NCBI GenBank assembly: GCA_033060915.1
Contig: CM065387.1
Coordinates: 34,540,001 to 34,604,000, forward strand
DNA length: 64,000 nucleotides
Source of the DNA: Euryodendron excelsum
Lineage: Eukaryota; Streptophyta; Magnoliopsida; Ericales; Pentaphylacaceae
Direction: 5' to 3'
Both the position numbers and the translations under genes were made by a program. This document shows, piece by piece, positions 1-11,913 of the stretch. How positions within the stretch are numbered: the stretch's first letter is position 1; each line of letters begins with the position of its first letter. The notes under the pieces are model-generated. The model had not been told where the DNA came from. It saw only the letters and a list, made by a program, of their open reading frames with translations, and did no database searches.

Positions 1-695
1 GAGCCACGAGCTCGGGAACTAGGAGCAGCAAGAGCGGTGTCCACATAGAAAGTCGGAATAAGGCCAAGGCGGGTCTCCTCAGACAATGGCTCAGAGATAG
101 CTTGCTCTAGTGTAGGGAGAGGAATACGATGAATGAGAGAAGCTTGAACTGGCTCATATACATTAGAAAGGCTCATGAGAAATACAATCAAACGCTATTG
201 ATAGCGATAGGTGGCAAACAAAGTAGCATAAACAACACTGACCCACTTAGGCTTAGACGAAGTCAACTGGTCCCATATAGAATATATCCAAGGCAAGAAG
301 GCACTGAAAGATTGTCCAGGGTGTTGTCTCAGTCGACATAGGGAAGTCAAAAGCTGATATTAATAAGCCAGATCAGCTATAGTATATTTTGTAGTCAGAA
401 AATCCTAGATGGCATGAGCAGTATCAAATCTTCCAAACTATAGGCTAATAGAGGGAATAGAAGTATTACGAAACCACGTGATAATCTGATGATTTTTGCT
501 ATCCCACTCCTCAAGACACTCAGTGTACTCAGCAATTGTTTCAGTAGCACTCTTAACCGGTGACTCAATATCTCCAGTGACATAACGCCAAAGTTTCCTT
601 CCATCGAGGAAATTAGACATCATCAGAGACCATGGTATATAATTGAGACCCTTCAAAGTGACAACAATAGGTCTGTAAACCTTAGATTGATCCAT
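1..695 (-). pseudogene. Copia retrotransposon gag remnant, runs off left edge
   Basis: The minus strand encodes the N-terminal part of a Ty1/Copia Gag polyprotein. The likely start is the Met at 695-693, and the protein opens with a block of the LKGLNYIPWS type, typical of the plant Copia gag domain that begins with a Leu-x-Gly-x-Asn-Tyr-x-x-Trp motif. An EWD-x-x-N motif follows around residue 65. The reading frame is broken by several in-frame stops (one at about 435, others leftward), but the downstream sequence still shows the expected gag features, such as an FLTTKYT-like stretch and an EETRL motif near 70. The element is therefore dead. It continues beyond base 1. Gag would form the virus-like particle of the retrotransposon. 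The family call is firm; the exact Copia lineage is not. Confidence 0.8.
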
Positions 696-1530
696 AGTGA
701 ACAGCCAGAAGTAGAAACAATCCAAATAGTATAAAAGAGTGCAAAAAAATAGCAGTTATAGTAGTAACGGAGCAGAAATAGCCAAAACTAAGTGCAAAGA
801 CAGAAGCAAAAGGCCCAAATTACCCAAAGACCACTGTGAATCGGACTAAAATAGACAATAAGAGCAGTGAAACGACCAAAAAAGTGACTAATATGACCAA
901 AACAGTAAATCCAATACAGAATTTGGCAAAATCGAGACCAAAAACAGGTCCAGAAGGCCCAAATTGGCTAGGAATTGGTCTGAACTAGACCGAAAGTGGC
1001 CAAAAAATAGATGAATCATGCAAAATAGCCCAAAAGACAGACTTGAACCGGTTCAAATGAGCCTGGGTGAACTAGAAGCTAATGCAGCAGTTGATGTGGC
1101 AGACGAGGTGGTAGATGACATGGCAAAAGTGGGTCCTAGCAGCTGAAGTGGCGTTAGCATGGCGACTAATGTGGTGGCTCTGCACGTGGTTGTGGGCACA
1201 TGGAGGCACGTGAGACATTGACAGACACGCCTTGCGCGCGTGTGAGCCCGTGGAGAGTCTTCTGAGAGTGGATCTTAAGCACCCAACTTTAATCGGCGCG
1301 TGGGGGCGTTTGCCAAGGCTTTTGGGTTCGATTTTTGTGAATTTGTAAAGATAATTCCGAGAGGAATCTGATGGTGGTTTTAAAATCTAATTTTAAGAAC
1401 TTTCAATATTAGGCAGTAGTAGAAAATAGATCGAAATTGGACAGAAAGTAGTCAAAAATAGTAGAATAGACGCATAATAGAAATTAGTGGATCAGACATA
1501 GGAAAAAGGAAAAACTAAACACTAAACCAT
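696..1530 (-). mobile_element. Untranslated leader of the left Copia element
   Basis: These bases separate the gag start (695) from the primer-binding site (1,531-1,543) of the minus-strand Copia element. No open frame of note is present. The stretch is A-rich with irregular repeats of agcaga, ccaaaa and similar words, as expected for a long Copia 5' leader. I see no host gene here. Confidence 0.55.
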
Positions 1531-1543
1531 GGCTCTGATACCA
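1531..1543 (-). promoter_or_regulatory. Primer-binding site, initiator tRNA-Met type
   Basis: The minus strand reads TGGTATCAGAGCC, the classical plant Copia PBS complementary to the 3' end of initiator methionine tRNA. It directly abuts the LTR terminus at 1,544, which fixes both the orientation and the LTR boundary. Confidence 0.9.
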
Positions 1544-1785
1544 TGTTAGAATAATGAAAAAATATATATATATACTATTGAAGGTGAAAGAAGAGAAAGA
1601 GAGAGAAAGTGAAAGAGAAAAGATTCACTTGTATATATGAAGGCTATATTTGTACAATGAGTCTAAACGATATTATATATAGACTAGGCTACAGTATTGC
1701 CCTAAAAAGAGGGAAAAAGACTATACTACCCACAATATTGGAAAGACAAAACTACTCCTAGTACATATACACATATACATCAACA
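1544..1785 (-). mobile_element. Copia 5' LTR, 242 bp
   Basis: On the minus strand the LTR begins TGTTGATG (1,785 downward) and ends TTCTAACA (1,544) immediately before the PBS. TG...CA termini and a short length fit a Copia LTR. The partner LTR and its TSD lie outside the window. The five bases after the outer end are ataga (1,786-1,790). Confidence 0.8.
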
Positions 1786-2091
1786 ATAGACATGATGATT
1801 CCCTTCCCTGAATGGGTCCAAGTACCACATTGGAGGTCAGAGAAATTGTGATTTCAACTTAAGTAGGTCATGCAAACCTGGGATTCAAATTTTCCGCAGC
1901 AATTCACGAATATCTGAGGGAAATTACACAGTCCCCATCTTGGAATGGAATTAAAAGGACCTAACCGTTAAATTCAGACCACATCATTGATGATTTTATG
2001 AAATTCAAATCTATCACTAAACTTTCTATCCAGAAACTAAAACCTACTAAGCTATAAGAAACCATATATATGCACACACAGAGGTGGATAA
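1786..2091. other. Intergenic, no gene seen
   Basis: AT-rich sequence between the Copia LTR and the CA/C tract. No coding potential or repeat structure was recognised. Confidence 0.5.
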
Positions 2092-3719
<1,628 letters not shown>

Positions 3720-5249
3720 TGTACTCCAAAAGTGCAATTATAACACCTTAATTTGTCATTTGTTTGCCATAGTTTAAGAGTTTATATGCTTCTTTAATTA
3801 GATTTTAATATTAACTAAGTTATTTTGCTTTGTATAGGGTTTGAGCTTAATGTGGAAGGTTTTGGGCGCATTTCGGATGAAGGGAGAATGTGTTTTTCAA
3901 GACGATACTGTCAAGGTACAGGCTATTAAAGATGTGGTACAACCAGCTGAAACACACAGAGTTGAAATTTTGGAGGGTCATATTTCCTAAACCAGAAAGA
4001 CTACCGGGACCCATAATATATTAATTTCATATAACTTTGAAAGGGCTATTCAATTATGTTGACCGTACGTACGATAAAGCCAACCATATGTATGGTGAAC
4101 AGTACCGTACGTACGGTCTACAGAAATTTCAAACTTCAAAGAGCTGCAATCAGCGTACAAATGCACCATATGAAGACTGTACATATGGTATTTTGACAGT
4201 ACGTACGGTGGTCAGATCGTACATACAGTCATGGCAGTCCTTGTTTTATTTTCACTATTATAAATTTAGGTTTGTACAGAATTTTGGGGTTCAATCTCTC
4301 ATTTTTACTCAGTTTTCTTAGATTTCTTCGTATCTAGGAGTAGGGTAGTGATAGAAATTTTATTTTCTTGTATTTTCCTGTACTTTTCTTCATTTTCTTT
4401 ATATTCAAACACTAGTTTTCTTTCAATTAAATATAAGATCCACATTTCTTCATGCTTTCTCTCATGGAATCAAGTAGCTAGTACTTAATTGAGTTCAATT
4501 GTGAAGAACACTCAAGAAATACAAGGGTTCGTTGAACGTAACCCACATTTGTATTGATTTATCATTTGTGGACCCTAAATTTACTTTGATTGAGTGTTGG
4601 ATCTCTTAGAACACCTATGTTATTGACTATATTTGGCAATTCCAAGCCATGGTTTAGCAAATGTGGGATGAAATTGACCAAATTGATGGTATTAGCATAA
4701 GATCCTTAGATTGATTATATATCTAACTTTTATTGGAGTTGAATTGCCTAATCTTTAAAGCTAAACCTTCCGAATTGTTACCCGTGGTTGTGGTTAAGCA
4801 ATTTGAGTTAGCAAAACTTTCAATGGGAACTTAGATTATTTAAGTGTTTGGATCAATTGAGCCTAATTCTCTTTTAATTGCATCAAATTCATTTAGATTT
4901 GTTTTGAATTTCAATTTCCCTATTTTTAATTGATAAATCTAGCCCTTAATTGTTTTTAATTTCATTTGCAATAGATCAATTGTTAGTTTTCATGCATTAA
5001 GTAGTCATAGATCTATCAAACTCAAAACCCCAAAAGCTTTTCGGTTTTTCTTTTATTTTCTCTCTTGTTTAGATTCAATTTACATAGTTGTAATTCAATT
5101 CAAGCTAATATAGTGTTTGTTGACTATTGGTAGTCTATATTTGGCTTGGTCCTGGAGGATACGATATCCGAACTCACTTTATACTTCCATCGCGACACTT
5201 GTTCTCTTGCGGGGAAGCTCAAAATTACATCATCTTTGGGAGGGATTCA
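3720..5249 (+). mobile_element. LTR-A copy a: 5' LTR of an Athila/Tat-like Gypsy element
   Basis: The 1,530-bp LTR starts TGTACTCC at 3,720 and ends GGATTCA at 5,249, directly ahead of a degenerate Athila/Tat PBS. It shares with six other LTR-A copies in the window a start block (AAAAGTGCAATTA type), a TATA box (4,257-4,264), a conserved central part (words such as gaatcaagtagct) and a 3' block (ATATTTGGCTTGGTCC, then TCTCTTGCGGGG). A block of palindromes lies at 4,061-4,230 upstream of TATA. The family assignment rests on the LTR layout and PBS. Confidence 0.75.
4061..4230 (+). promoter_or_regulatory. Palindrome block of LTR-A copy a (ACCGTACGTACGGT type)
   Basis: The block contains a perfect 14-bp palindrome ACCGTACGTACGGT at 4,104-4,117. 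Degenerate versions lie at 4,061-4,074, near 4,198-4,210 and near 4,217, and CATATG-centred relatives at 4,083-4,096 and near 4,168 and 4,191. The block ends about 30 bp before the TATA box. It occupies the promoter-proximal U3 position and looks like a cluster of binding sites for a symmetric, dimeric factor (inference). Confidence 0.6.
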
Positions 5250-5254
5250 AGTTT

Positions 5255-5272
5255 TGGCATGGTTGCCGGGGA
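5255..5272 (+). promoter_or_regulatory. Degenerate Athila/Tat primer-binding site
   Basis: TGGCATGGTTGCCGGGGA lies six bases after the LTR-A end. It matches the Athila-type PBS word TGGCGCCGTTGCCGGGGA except for the GCCG-to-ATGG change, so it is recognisable but mutated. Confidence 0.75.
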
Positions 5273-5986
5273 CCAAAGGCGCGAGGCGAGTACTAAAAGA
5301 ACCTTAAGTTAGAAAGCAATTAGTGGATTGGATCTCCATCACATCTACTACAACGGAGGAATCTTTGGCTATTACTATGTGTAACTTTGTTCCACCCTTT
5401 TGTGTATATCGCATGATAGATTTTGATTTTTGATTTTCTCTTTTATTTAAGATTATTTTTATTTGATTAGTGTAGAATTTTTCATTGCATTGAGAACTTA
5501 ATTGGTGGATAGACTTGTGTGCTATATGCTTATTGGTGGTATTGCTATTGCTTAAGGAGATTAGAGGTTTCGATTGGTTTGAATTGAATTAAATTGCGAA
5601 TTGGTGGTACATTTATGTGAAGATTGGAGGATTTGACAAGCAAATTGGTGGAAGGGAACTGTGAATTGATTTGTTGAGGCGTGGATTGCCAATTTGTTTG
5701 TACATTACATTTATCTTCTATTGTGCACTTCATTATATTTGGTGGCTCATTTTCACACACACTAGAGTTCACTCTAAAGGATACACTAGAGGATGCCATA
5801 CAACCATTCATGCAAATGCAAAATGGTGTATCTAGGACAAACAAAACCCTTGAATCCCAAGGTCAGCTTCTTGATGATATAAAGGGTCACTTGGCCCTAT
5901 TGATGCAAATCTTGGGTGTTTATGTCTTGAAGTTTATCACATTGGAAGATACTGAAAGAGTTGTGTGTTGCAAGCATATCGAGTAT
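5273..5986 (+). pseudogene. 5' internal region and gag-like remnant of the Athila/Tat-like element
   Basis: Downstream of the PBS comes a non-coding leader, then a short open frame (5,681-5,992). Its middle (TLEDAIQPFMQMQNGVSR and the following LESQGQLLDDIKGHL stretch) resembles the amphipathic segment of Athila-like Gag. No protease or reverse transcriptase follows: the element is cut at about 5,987 by a Copia LTR. Treat it as a fossil; the gag assignment is weak. Confidence 0.4.
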
Positions 5987-7511
5987 TGTTGAAGGTTGGT
6001 GAGTATAATGGGTTTACACATTCATTGAAGACCTCTCAACAAGATTATATATGATAATCACTTAGATTTGAAGACATGGACTTGAAAAGGAGATCGGCTT
6101 AAATGAAAAGAAGATCTGTATCAACTGTAAAGAGATCGACATAAATGAAAAGTAGATTGGCATCAAGTGTGATGAGATCGGCATTAGTTGAAGAGAAGAT
6201 ATTTCAAGACTTAGAAGGTTTCTTGAAGAATATGATGAAGTCTTAAAGAAATAGAAAAAATGATGATTAAGGAACCCTACAAGTAATCAAAGTAGATTGA
6301 TTCCATCTTGAAAGATTAAAGGTGTTCTTGAAGATCAACAAGTTTTAAAGAAGTCATTTCAAGCTTTGAAAACCTCATTTAGATGATCCTTGAAGAGCTT
6401 GAAGACTTTGGAGAAGTTTGAAGAAGACTTGCAAAAGTAAAGGTCTAAGTTGAAAAAGAGTCAATCCCCTTAGGTCAGGAGTCAACACATTAGTTTAGAA
6501 TGCAAAGTCTTGAGGAAGGTCCAAAAAGGGTTGACTCCTCATTTTTCAAGGGTTGATACTGTTGGATAGAGCCTTAATGAAGTTTGGTCAAAAGCTAAAA
6601 GTGTCGACTCATTGTTCTTCAAGAGTTGACTTATTCAGACAGTACCTTGGTAAAGTTTGCCAAAACTCAAGAAGAGTCGACCCTTTTAAGCAAAAGAGTC
6701 GATACATTTGGATAGAGGGTTGAGAACGCTGGTGCCAGAGATAAAAGGGTTAACCCTTTCAGAAAAAGAGTCGATTCCTTAACTATAACGACTAGTTTTT
6801 CAAACTGTCTATCAGTGCGATCTTGTATTAAATGAACCTCCAACCACCACCAACGGCTATAATCAATTCAAGACTATATATACAAGATCTCCACAATGTT
6901 TATACAAAAGAATCCAAGGATTTAAGTGCTATACCATTGATTAAGAGCTGAAATTCCTAATCAAACCAGAATAACATTCTCTTTGTTAAAGTTTGGGGCA
7001 TTTACTGAGCTATACTTATTCATTCACTCTTTGAGAGAGTTGACCTTTGTATAATTTTCATTTATTTGACTGGGAGGGTTTGTATACCTGTGAGTTTGAG
7101 TGTTTTTGAGAAAAACACTTGTAAGTTTGAGTGAAGTTTAGACAAAATCACTTGGGGTTTTGAGAGTTTTGAAAGAACTCTTGTACAAAGTGAGCTAGGC
7201 ACGGGCAACTAACACCTGATGTGTAAAGGAGTTTTTGCATAGTGGAAGGCTTTCAAGGGGCTTTTAAGGGTGAGGACGTAGGCTGCAAGTTGTAGCTAAA
7301 CCTTAGTAAATCTGGTGTTCATCTCTTGCTCTGTTTTTCTTCCATTGTACTTCATTGAATGCGTGCTTAGTTGATACATCGTTGATTTACTGTTTTATTG
7401 ATTAAATAGCTTTTAATTGCATTTGTGTGTGATTAGTTTTTAAAAACCCAATTCACCCCCCCCCCCCCCCCCGGCCCCGGTCCCCTCTTAGGTAGCATCT
7501 TTGGGCCAACA
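5987..7511 (+). mobile_element. SIRE-like Copia LTR, probably solo or truncated
   Basis: It starts TGTTGAAGG at 5,987 and ends GGGCCAACA at 7,511. The 3' part has the organisation seen in SIRE/Maximus LTRs: a GTGAGGACGTAGGC word (about 7,269), then CCCAATTCACCCCC (7,448 onward) and a final GGGCCAACA. A run of 17 C sits at 7,456-7,472. The typical TGGTATCAGAGC PBS does not follow, so this is a solo or truncated LTR. I found no matching TSD, which leaves the left boundary uncertain. Confidence 0.55.
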
Positions 7512-8560
7512 GAAGAATATCCCCCTACTCAAGTTCTGGCATTACTATCTGAAGAGTCTCTAAGACTTCTTGTTCATTGACGAGAAAACGGATCTTACAA
7601 CACCATATGTCATAGTTATCGCACCATCGAGTTTCTCTCATCTAGTCAAACCAGCTACAATCCTTTTAGTTGCCATTTCCTATTTTCACAGAAACAATAT
7701 GCACAGGATGTTAGAGTAATTTTGCATAAAAAATCTAAATTAAAGTAATGAAAATTTTCACACGTCGCGAGATCGAAAGTTTGATGAACTCACAATCATC
7801 TCCCATGCCATAGGTGATAATTTTTGAACTTCAATTTAATTAATGCACAAAAACAAACTTAGGTTTTGGGAGCGGGAGTGAAAAATGAATTTTCTCTTGA
7901 CTGATGAACCTCCCACTAGATAAAGCATTTCAAGGAATGCTAACTCATATTATTCCATATTCCTGTATGCAAGTTTCAAATATATGCTAATATAAAAGAA
8001 ATATTTGAACATGAAATAATAGATTAAATATATAGAGAAGGCAGAACCATTCAATCTGTACGCAATTTAAAAGTAAGTTACAAGGAAGGCTAAGTCATTC
8101 AATCCTGAGAATACAGAGAAAGCTGAGCCATTCAATCTCAAAAAATATATAAAAGGCCGAGCCATTAAATAAAAATGGTACAAATAAGGCTTAGCCATTC
8201 AATCTTGAAAAATATAGAGAAGACAAAGCCATTCTATCCAGTAAAATACATAGAGAAGCCTTAGCCATTCAATCCCGTAAAATATTTAGAGAAATCAGAG
8301 CCTTTCAATCCCGTAAAATATTTAGAGAAATCAGAGCCATTCAATCCCATAAAATATATAGAGAAGGCTGAGTCATTAAATACCATAAAATATATAGAAG
8401 GCTAAGCCATTCTATACCGTATACAGTTTAAAAGAAATTACAGAGAAGGCTTTACCATTCAATCATGTATACAACTTAAAGTAAATTTTAGGGAAGGCTA
8501 AACCATTCAATCTTGTTTACAACTTAAAGTAAATTACAAGGAAATGAAAGCATGCCTTTT
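7512..8560 (-). mobile_element. Leader of a second minus-strand Copia element
   Basis: This stretch lies on the internal side of the PBS at 8,562-8,574. It is non-coding and is dominated in its right half by the tandem repeat at 8,033-8,540. No gag is visible at its left end, so the element was truncated, possibly by the event that joined it to the SIRE-like LTR. Confidence 0.4.
8033..8540. repeat. 13-copy degenerate tandem repeat, about 31-47 bp unit
   Basis: The word GCCATTCAATC (with variants) recurs 13 times between 8,049 and 8,511 at 31-47 bp spacing. Each is preceded by GAGAAGGCT-like sequence and followed by AAAATATA-like sequence. The repeat sits in the untranslated leader of a Copia element. 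It has no stable reading frame and is not a CRISPR: the spacers are not unique and the units vary in length. Confidence 0.85.
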
Positions 8561-8561
8561 A

Positions 8562-8574
8562 GGCTTTGATACTA
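8562..8574 (-). promoter_or_regulatory. Decayed initiator-Met primer-binding site
   Basis: The minus strand reads TAGTATCAAAGCC, two changes from TGGTATCAGAGCC, and lies next to an LTR terminus (TGTTAGAA on the plus strand at 8,576). It marks a second minus-strand Copia element. Confidence 0.65.
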
Positions 8575-8575
8575 A

Positions 8576-8783
8576 TGTTAGAAGAACCTGAACATATGCG
8601 GAAGCCAAAATAGTGTTCTTACCTTGTTCGGGTTAAACCAAAAATTGTGAAAACCGGATCTATAGATGCTTTACTCATCCTGTGCCTGTAGGAACAATGA
8701 CCCTGCTCCTGGTGGATGTTATTACGATTGCCCGAATAACACCTCTTAGTTCACGGCTCAAAACTTACACAAGCACTGAATGT

Positions 8784-8825
<42 letters not shown>

Positions 8826-9462
8826 AAAAGTGGAAGACACTGCTCACTCTCTTGCAATCGTGAACTAATGACCAAAGCCTCATCTATATAGGCTATTAAG
8901 TCGGCAATAGGGGAGGTGGTGGAATGGTGTATGGGCCACCAATTTGGGCCCCATGATTATGACATGTGGATCACCAAGTTGGGCCTCCATGGGCATCTAA
9001 TTGGGTCCAAAGCCTCATTTGGTTGGGCCTCATAAGGATTGAGTCCAAAGCCCAAAAGCTAATGTCTAATACCTTCTTTCTTTCTTTGTCTCTCTCTCTA
9101 TACAATATCAACACTACCACCATTAAACCACCTCCAAAATGGGTGAAGATGGGTAAAAAGAAAAACAAAAAAAAAAAAATTGAGCAAAGAGAGAAATATA
9201 GGGAGAGGGATTTGGAGTGAGAGGAAAGATGGGTAAAGAGAAACAGAGTGAGAAATAGAGGGGGGAAGTCTAATAAATAAATTTACTCTCCTTTTGATCA
9301 ATAGGTTAATCACAAGTCAAGGATACTAGAATGATGGTGCCGAGTTATTGGATTATTGGGATTGATAGTGGATGTATATATATATATATATATGTATATT
9401 GTATTACATACATATAAATATATTTTAGTTTTTATCACAATTCACAATAAAAAAAATCCAAC
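8576..9462 (-). mobile_element. Copia-type LTR on the minus strand
   Basis: The inner terminus is TTCTAACA on the minus strand at 8,576, next to the decayed PBS. The outer terminus is probably TGTTGGAT at 9,462 (a second TGTTGGAA lies at 9,483). The LTR contains a (GA)n run at about 8,789-8,822 and an (AT)n run at about 9,376-9,393. Its length is about 0.89 kb. The outer boundary has no TSD partner, since the other LTR is missing. Confidence 0.55.
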
Positions 9463-9668
9463 ATGTAAATAAAACTTCCAACAAACCAACGTAGTGGCAC
9501 AAATCATATTATATTGGGAATTATTTTCAATGGATGTTAGATAGGGAATTATTTTTACAAAGAATATTATTTTGGCAAAGAACTCCACAAAATGATTGCT
9601 AAGCTGGTGTTTGCCATGTTATTGAAATATTTGCTCATTAGTGCTATGTTTAGATATAAGATTTATGG

Positions 9669-9882
9669 CCAATGGGGGTTGGTTGAGTTGATAAAGATCA
9701 GGCACTTTACTTACAATGCTCAAGTTCGACTATGCTCAGGTTCGACTCCTATAATCAACAGTCCCCTTTGGTCGGTAGTCTATAAGTACCACTGTAAGCC
9801 CTTATTAATACTAGTGGCATGCCCTGACCTTAGAATGGGGTAGCCTCCCCTTCCCCTAAATTTTTATGAACAAAAACAAAAA
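9669..9882 (+). mobile_element. tRNA-derived SINE with perfect 17-bp TSD
   Basis: A 214-bp element is bracketed by the exact 17-bp repeat AGATATAAGATTTATGG at 9,652-9,668 and 9,883-9,899. Near its 5' end are RNA polymerase III promoter words: an A-box-like TGGTTGAGTTGATAAAG (9,680-9,696) and a B box GGTTCGACTCC (9,739-9,749). The 3' end is A-rich (GAACAAAAACAAAAAA). This is the signature of a short retroelement mobilised by target-primed reverse transcription. The perfect TSD argues for a fairly recent insertion. Confidence 0.88.
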
Positions 9883-9899
9883 AGATATAAGATTTATGG

Positions 9900-10449
9900 A
9901 GGGAAATGGAAATTATATAAATGTGTAAACAACATGAAGTGAAAATCTAACTTTTTCTTTTCTTTAATTGGGCTAGGAAAATGGGAAGAAAATGAATAGC
10001 TATTTACCTAAGAAAACAACTTCTTTTTTTTTTTTTTGTTTCTTTGATTACCTATAAAAAAAAATGTATAAAAAATTTATTTCTCTTTCCCTTAAGAAAT
10101 CCAATAACGAAACATAGTCTAAGTTCTCCTTAGGAATGGCCTCTCTTCTTCACACTGTAAGCCCAACTTACATAGAGATGGAAGTGAAACAAGGATAAAT
10201 GATCTGAGAGATGTGCAAAACCTTTCATGTCAAATAAATTCCAAATCATTTACAAGGTTGTTTATAGGAAGTTGCATACTCATATCTAGCACTGAATTAT
10301 GCAAAAGCATTTACAAAAATTATGGTAATATTATTGACCTCTTACTATCAGAAAATACTCCAAACAAGATTTGAAGATCGCATACTAGAATTAAATATAT
10401 ATATATCATAGTTCAAAATCCTTCATCATCCAATAATTATCTACCACTA
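9900..10449. other. Intergenic, no gene seen
   Basis: AT-rich DNA between the SINE and duplicated unit A1. No coding or structural signal was recognised. Confidence 0.45.
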
Positions 10450-10979
10450 CAGTGTAAAGAAATGATTCATGTTCAAAACCATAATAACATCAATCATTTA
10501 TGGAGTCATCATGCCTTGACTTTGCGACTAGAAGACATATTTATTATATATTTCATGCCTTAAAACATGAACTCAAAACGAATTTCATAGTATCATTGTA
10601 GATGTGTCTGTATTATTTCGATAAAATAGATTGTAGGTATGTCAACTTTATTGTCACCTAAGCTCTACATGTTGATACATGGAAACAATCCGTTGGCATA
10701 CTTCTGCACAATGTAATATATTCTTGGACAATGCAATGATATAAATCTCACATACTAGTCTAGGCTGCCAAAAGATTGTAGGTATGTCTTACGACAAATT
10801 CACACGTGTCAATTCAATGGTTGAATATATAAAATGATAATAAACCATTCCAAATGGTTCAATAACCCTGTCCATTTTTCTATATCCCGAACACACTTCG
10901 GTGCCAGCCCCGAGCCAGAAACAGAGCGAAGAAACACAGGTAAAAAGTTAGTGTTGTGTACTTGTCCAGTCAAAATGAG

Positions 10980-11245
10980 CTAAGCGCCGAATCCCAAGTT
11001 GAAATAACAGCTCAATAAAACCAAGTCCCAGATCCATAATGGCAAAAAATGGGGCTTATTTGAGTCCACGTGGCCTGAACGAAAGCATATGATGTATGCG
11101 ACACCGAGAGATACAAGAAATGCCACAACTATGAGAATGGGCTTGCACACGGCAATGTCCATTCTCCAGTTCTCTCTTCTCTATTTCCCTATTTGGTCAA
11201 TGTTGGGTTCATCTTTGATTCGAGTTTGAGGTTTTCTGTAGCCAT
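10980..11245 (-). pseudogene. Decayed paralogue of the 50.7-51.2 kb membrane-protein gene
   Basis: The start Met (11,245-11,243) and first 17 residues (MATENLKLESKMNPTLT) align with the intact paralogue's MASKNFRLETKTNPTLT, but a TAG stop follows one codon later (11,189). Further on, a 60-residue frame (11,162-10,980) still encodes a hydrophobic segment and a PLWIWDLVLL block matching PLPWISDFIA in the intact copy, then ends in a stop. The remaining two membrane segments are gone. The TATA box of the intact copy is replaced here by a T9/A9 tract (11,371-11,390). The 60-residue frame could in principle be a small protein, but the lost promoter and early stop argue for a pseudogene. Confidence 0.75.
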
Positions 11246-11268
11246 GAGAAATATTCAGAAAGAGGAGG

Positions 11269-11272
<4 letters not shown>

Positions 11273-11304
<32 letters not shown>

Positions 11305-11339
11305 TGTGTGTGTGAGTGTGTTGGGGGGGGGGGGGGGGG
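11273..11339. repeat. (GA)n, (TG)n and G17 in the pseudogene leader
   Basis: A run of GA dinucleotides (about 11,273-11,300), a short TG run and 17 G (11,323-11,339) lie where the intact paralogue has only (GA)n. On the pseudogene's sense strand this is a (CT)n-rich 5' leader, a common feature of plant 5' UTRs. Confidence 0.85.
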
Positions 11340-11867
11340 AGAGGGATAAGGAGAGTGTTGTGGAGGAGGCTTTTTTTTTTAAAAAAAAAGAGGAGAACCC
11401 AGTTCTCATGTTGAAAGGCCAAAGAATAGGGATTAATGTTAATAGGCTAGACTGGCCTAAATTTAACCCTATTTGTTACTTTTTTTTTGTTATTGATGGA
11501 ACTTGGATCATTAACAGATCTTGAAAAAAATTTCTCAAGGTATATTGGAATTAATAAACTATATATATATCCAATGAAGTTTGTTTCTCATTAGGGACAT
11601 AGACTTGGGATAAACTTTTCAATGTGGCCGAATGGATATATAGATTCGAAAGTTTTCATGATACCTATACACTGTGAGGCCTAACACTAAGTACTAAGTA
11701 GTATCTATCACAAGCATTTTTCATAGCAATAACCCACATTTGTTTTTGCACTGCAAAAGTTAAAAGAATAGACCAGCTAGCTTACTGAGAGTCCCTTCCC
11801 TTCGTTTCCTTCATTAACACTACTATAAACTTCTATGCATATGCAAATTAAGTTAAGACAGATACAA

Positions 11868-11882
11868 AAATTATAGAACATA

Positions 11883-11913
<31 letters not shown>

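Larger units (their letters stand above)
10450..11817. repeat. Duplicated unit A, copy 1
   Basis: This region aligns in direct orientation with 49,485-51,790, and its tail (from about 11,724) with 56,812-56,935. Shared landmarks include CCTTGACTTTGC (10,521), AGATGTGTCTGT (about 10,600), the gene or pseudogene with its (GA)n leader, the GAGGAGAACCC promoter word, and GCACTGCAAAAGTTAAAAGA in the tail. It carries the decayed gene copy. Confidence 0.8.

Noticed and set aside
5987..7511. TSD for the SIRE-like LTR
   Set aside because: Left flank agtat and right flank gaaga do not match; claiming an intact solo insertion is not supported.
8033..8540. CRISPR or satellite array
   Set aside because: Spacing varies from 31 to 47 bp and the intervening sequences are themselves related; it fits a degenerate Copia leader repeat.
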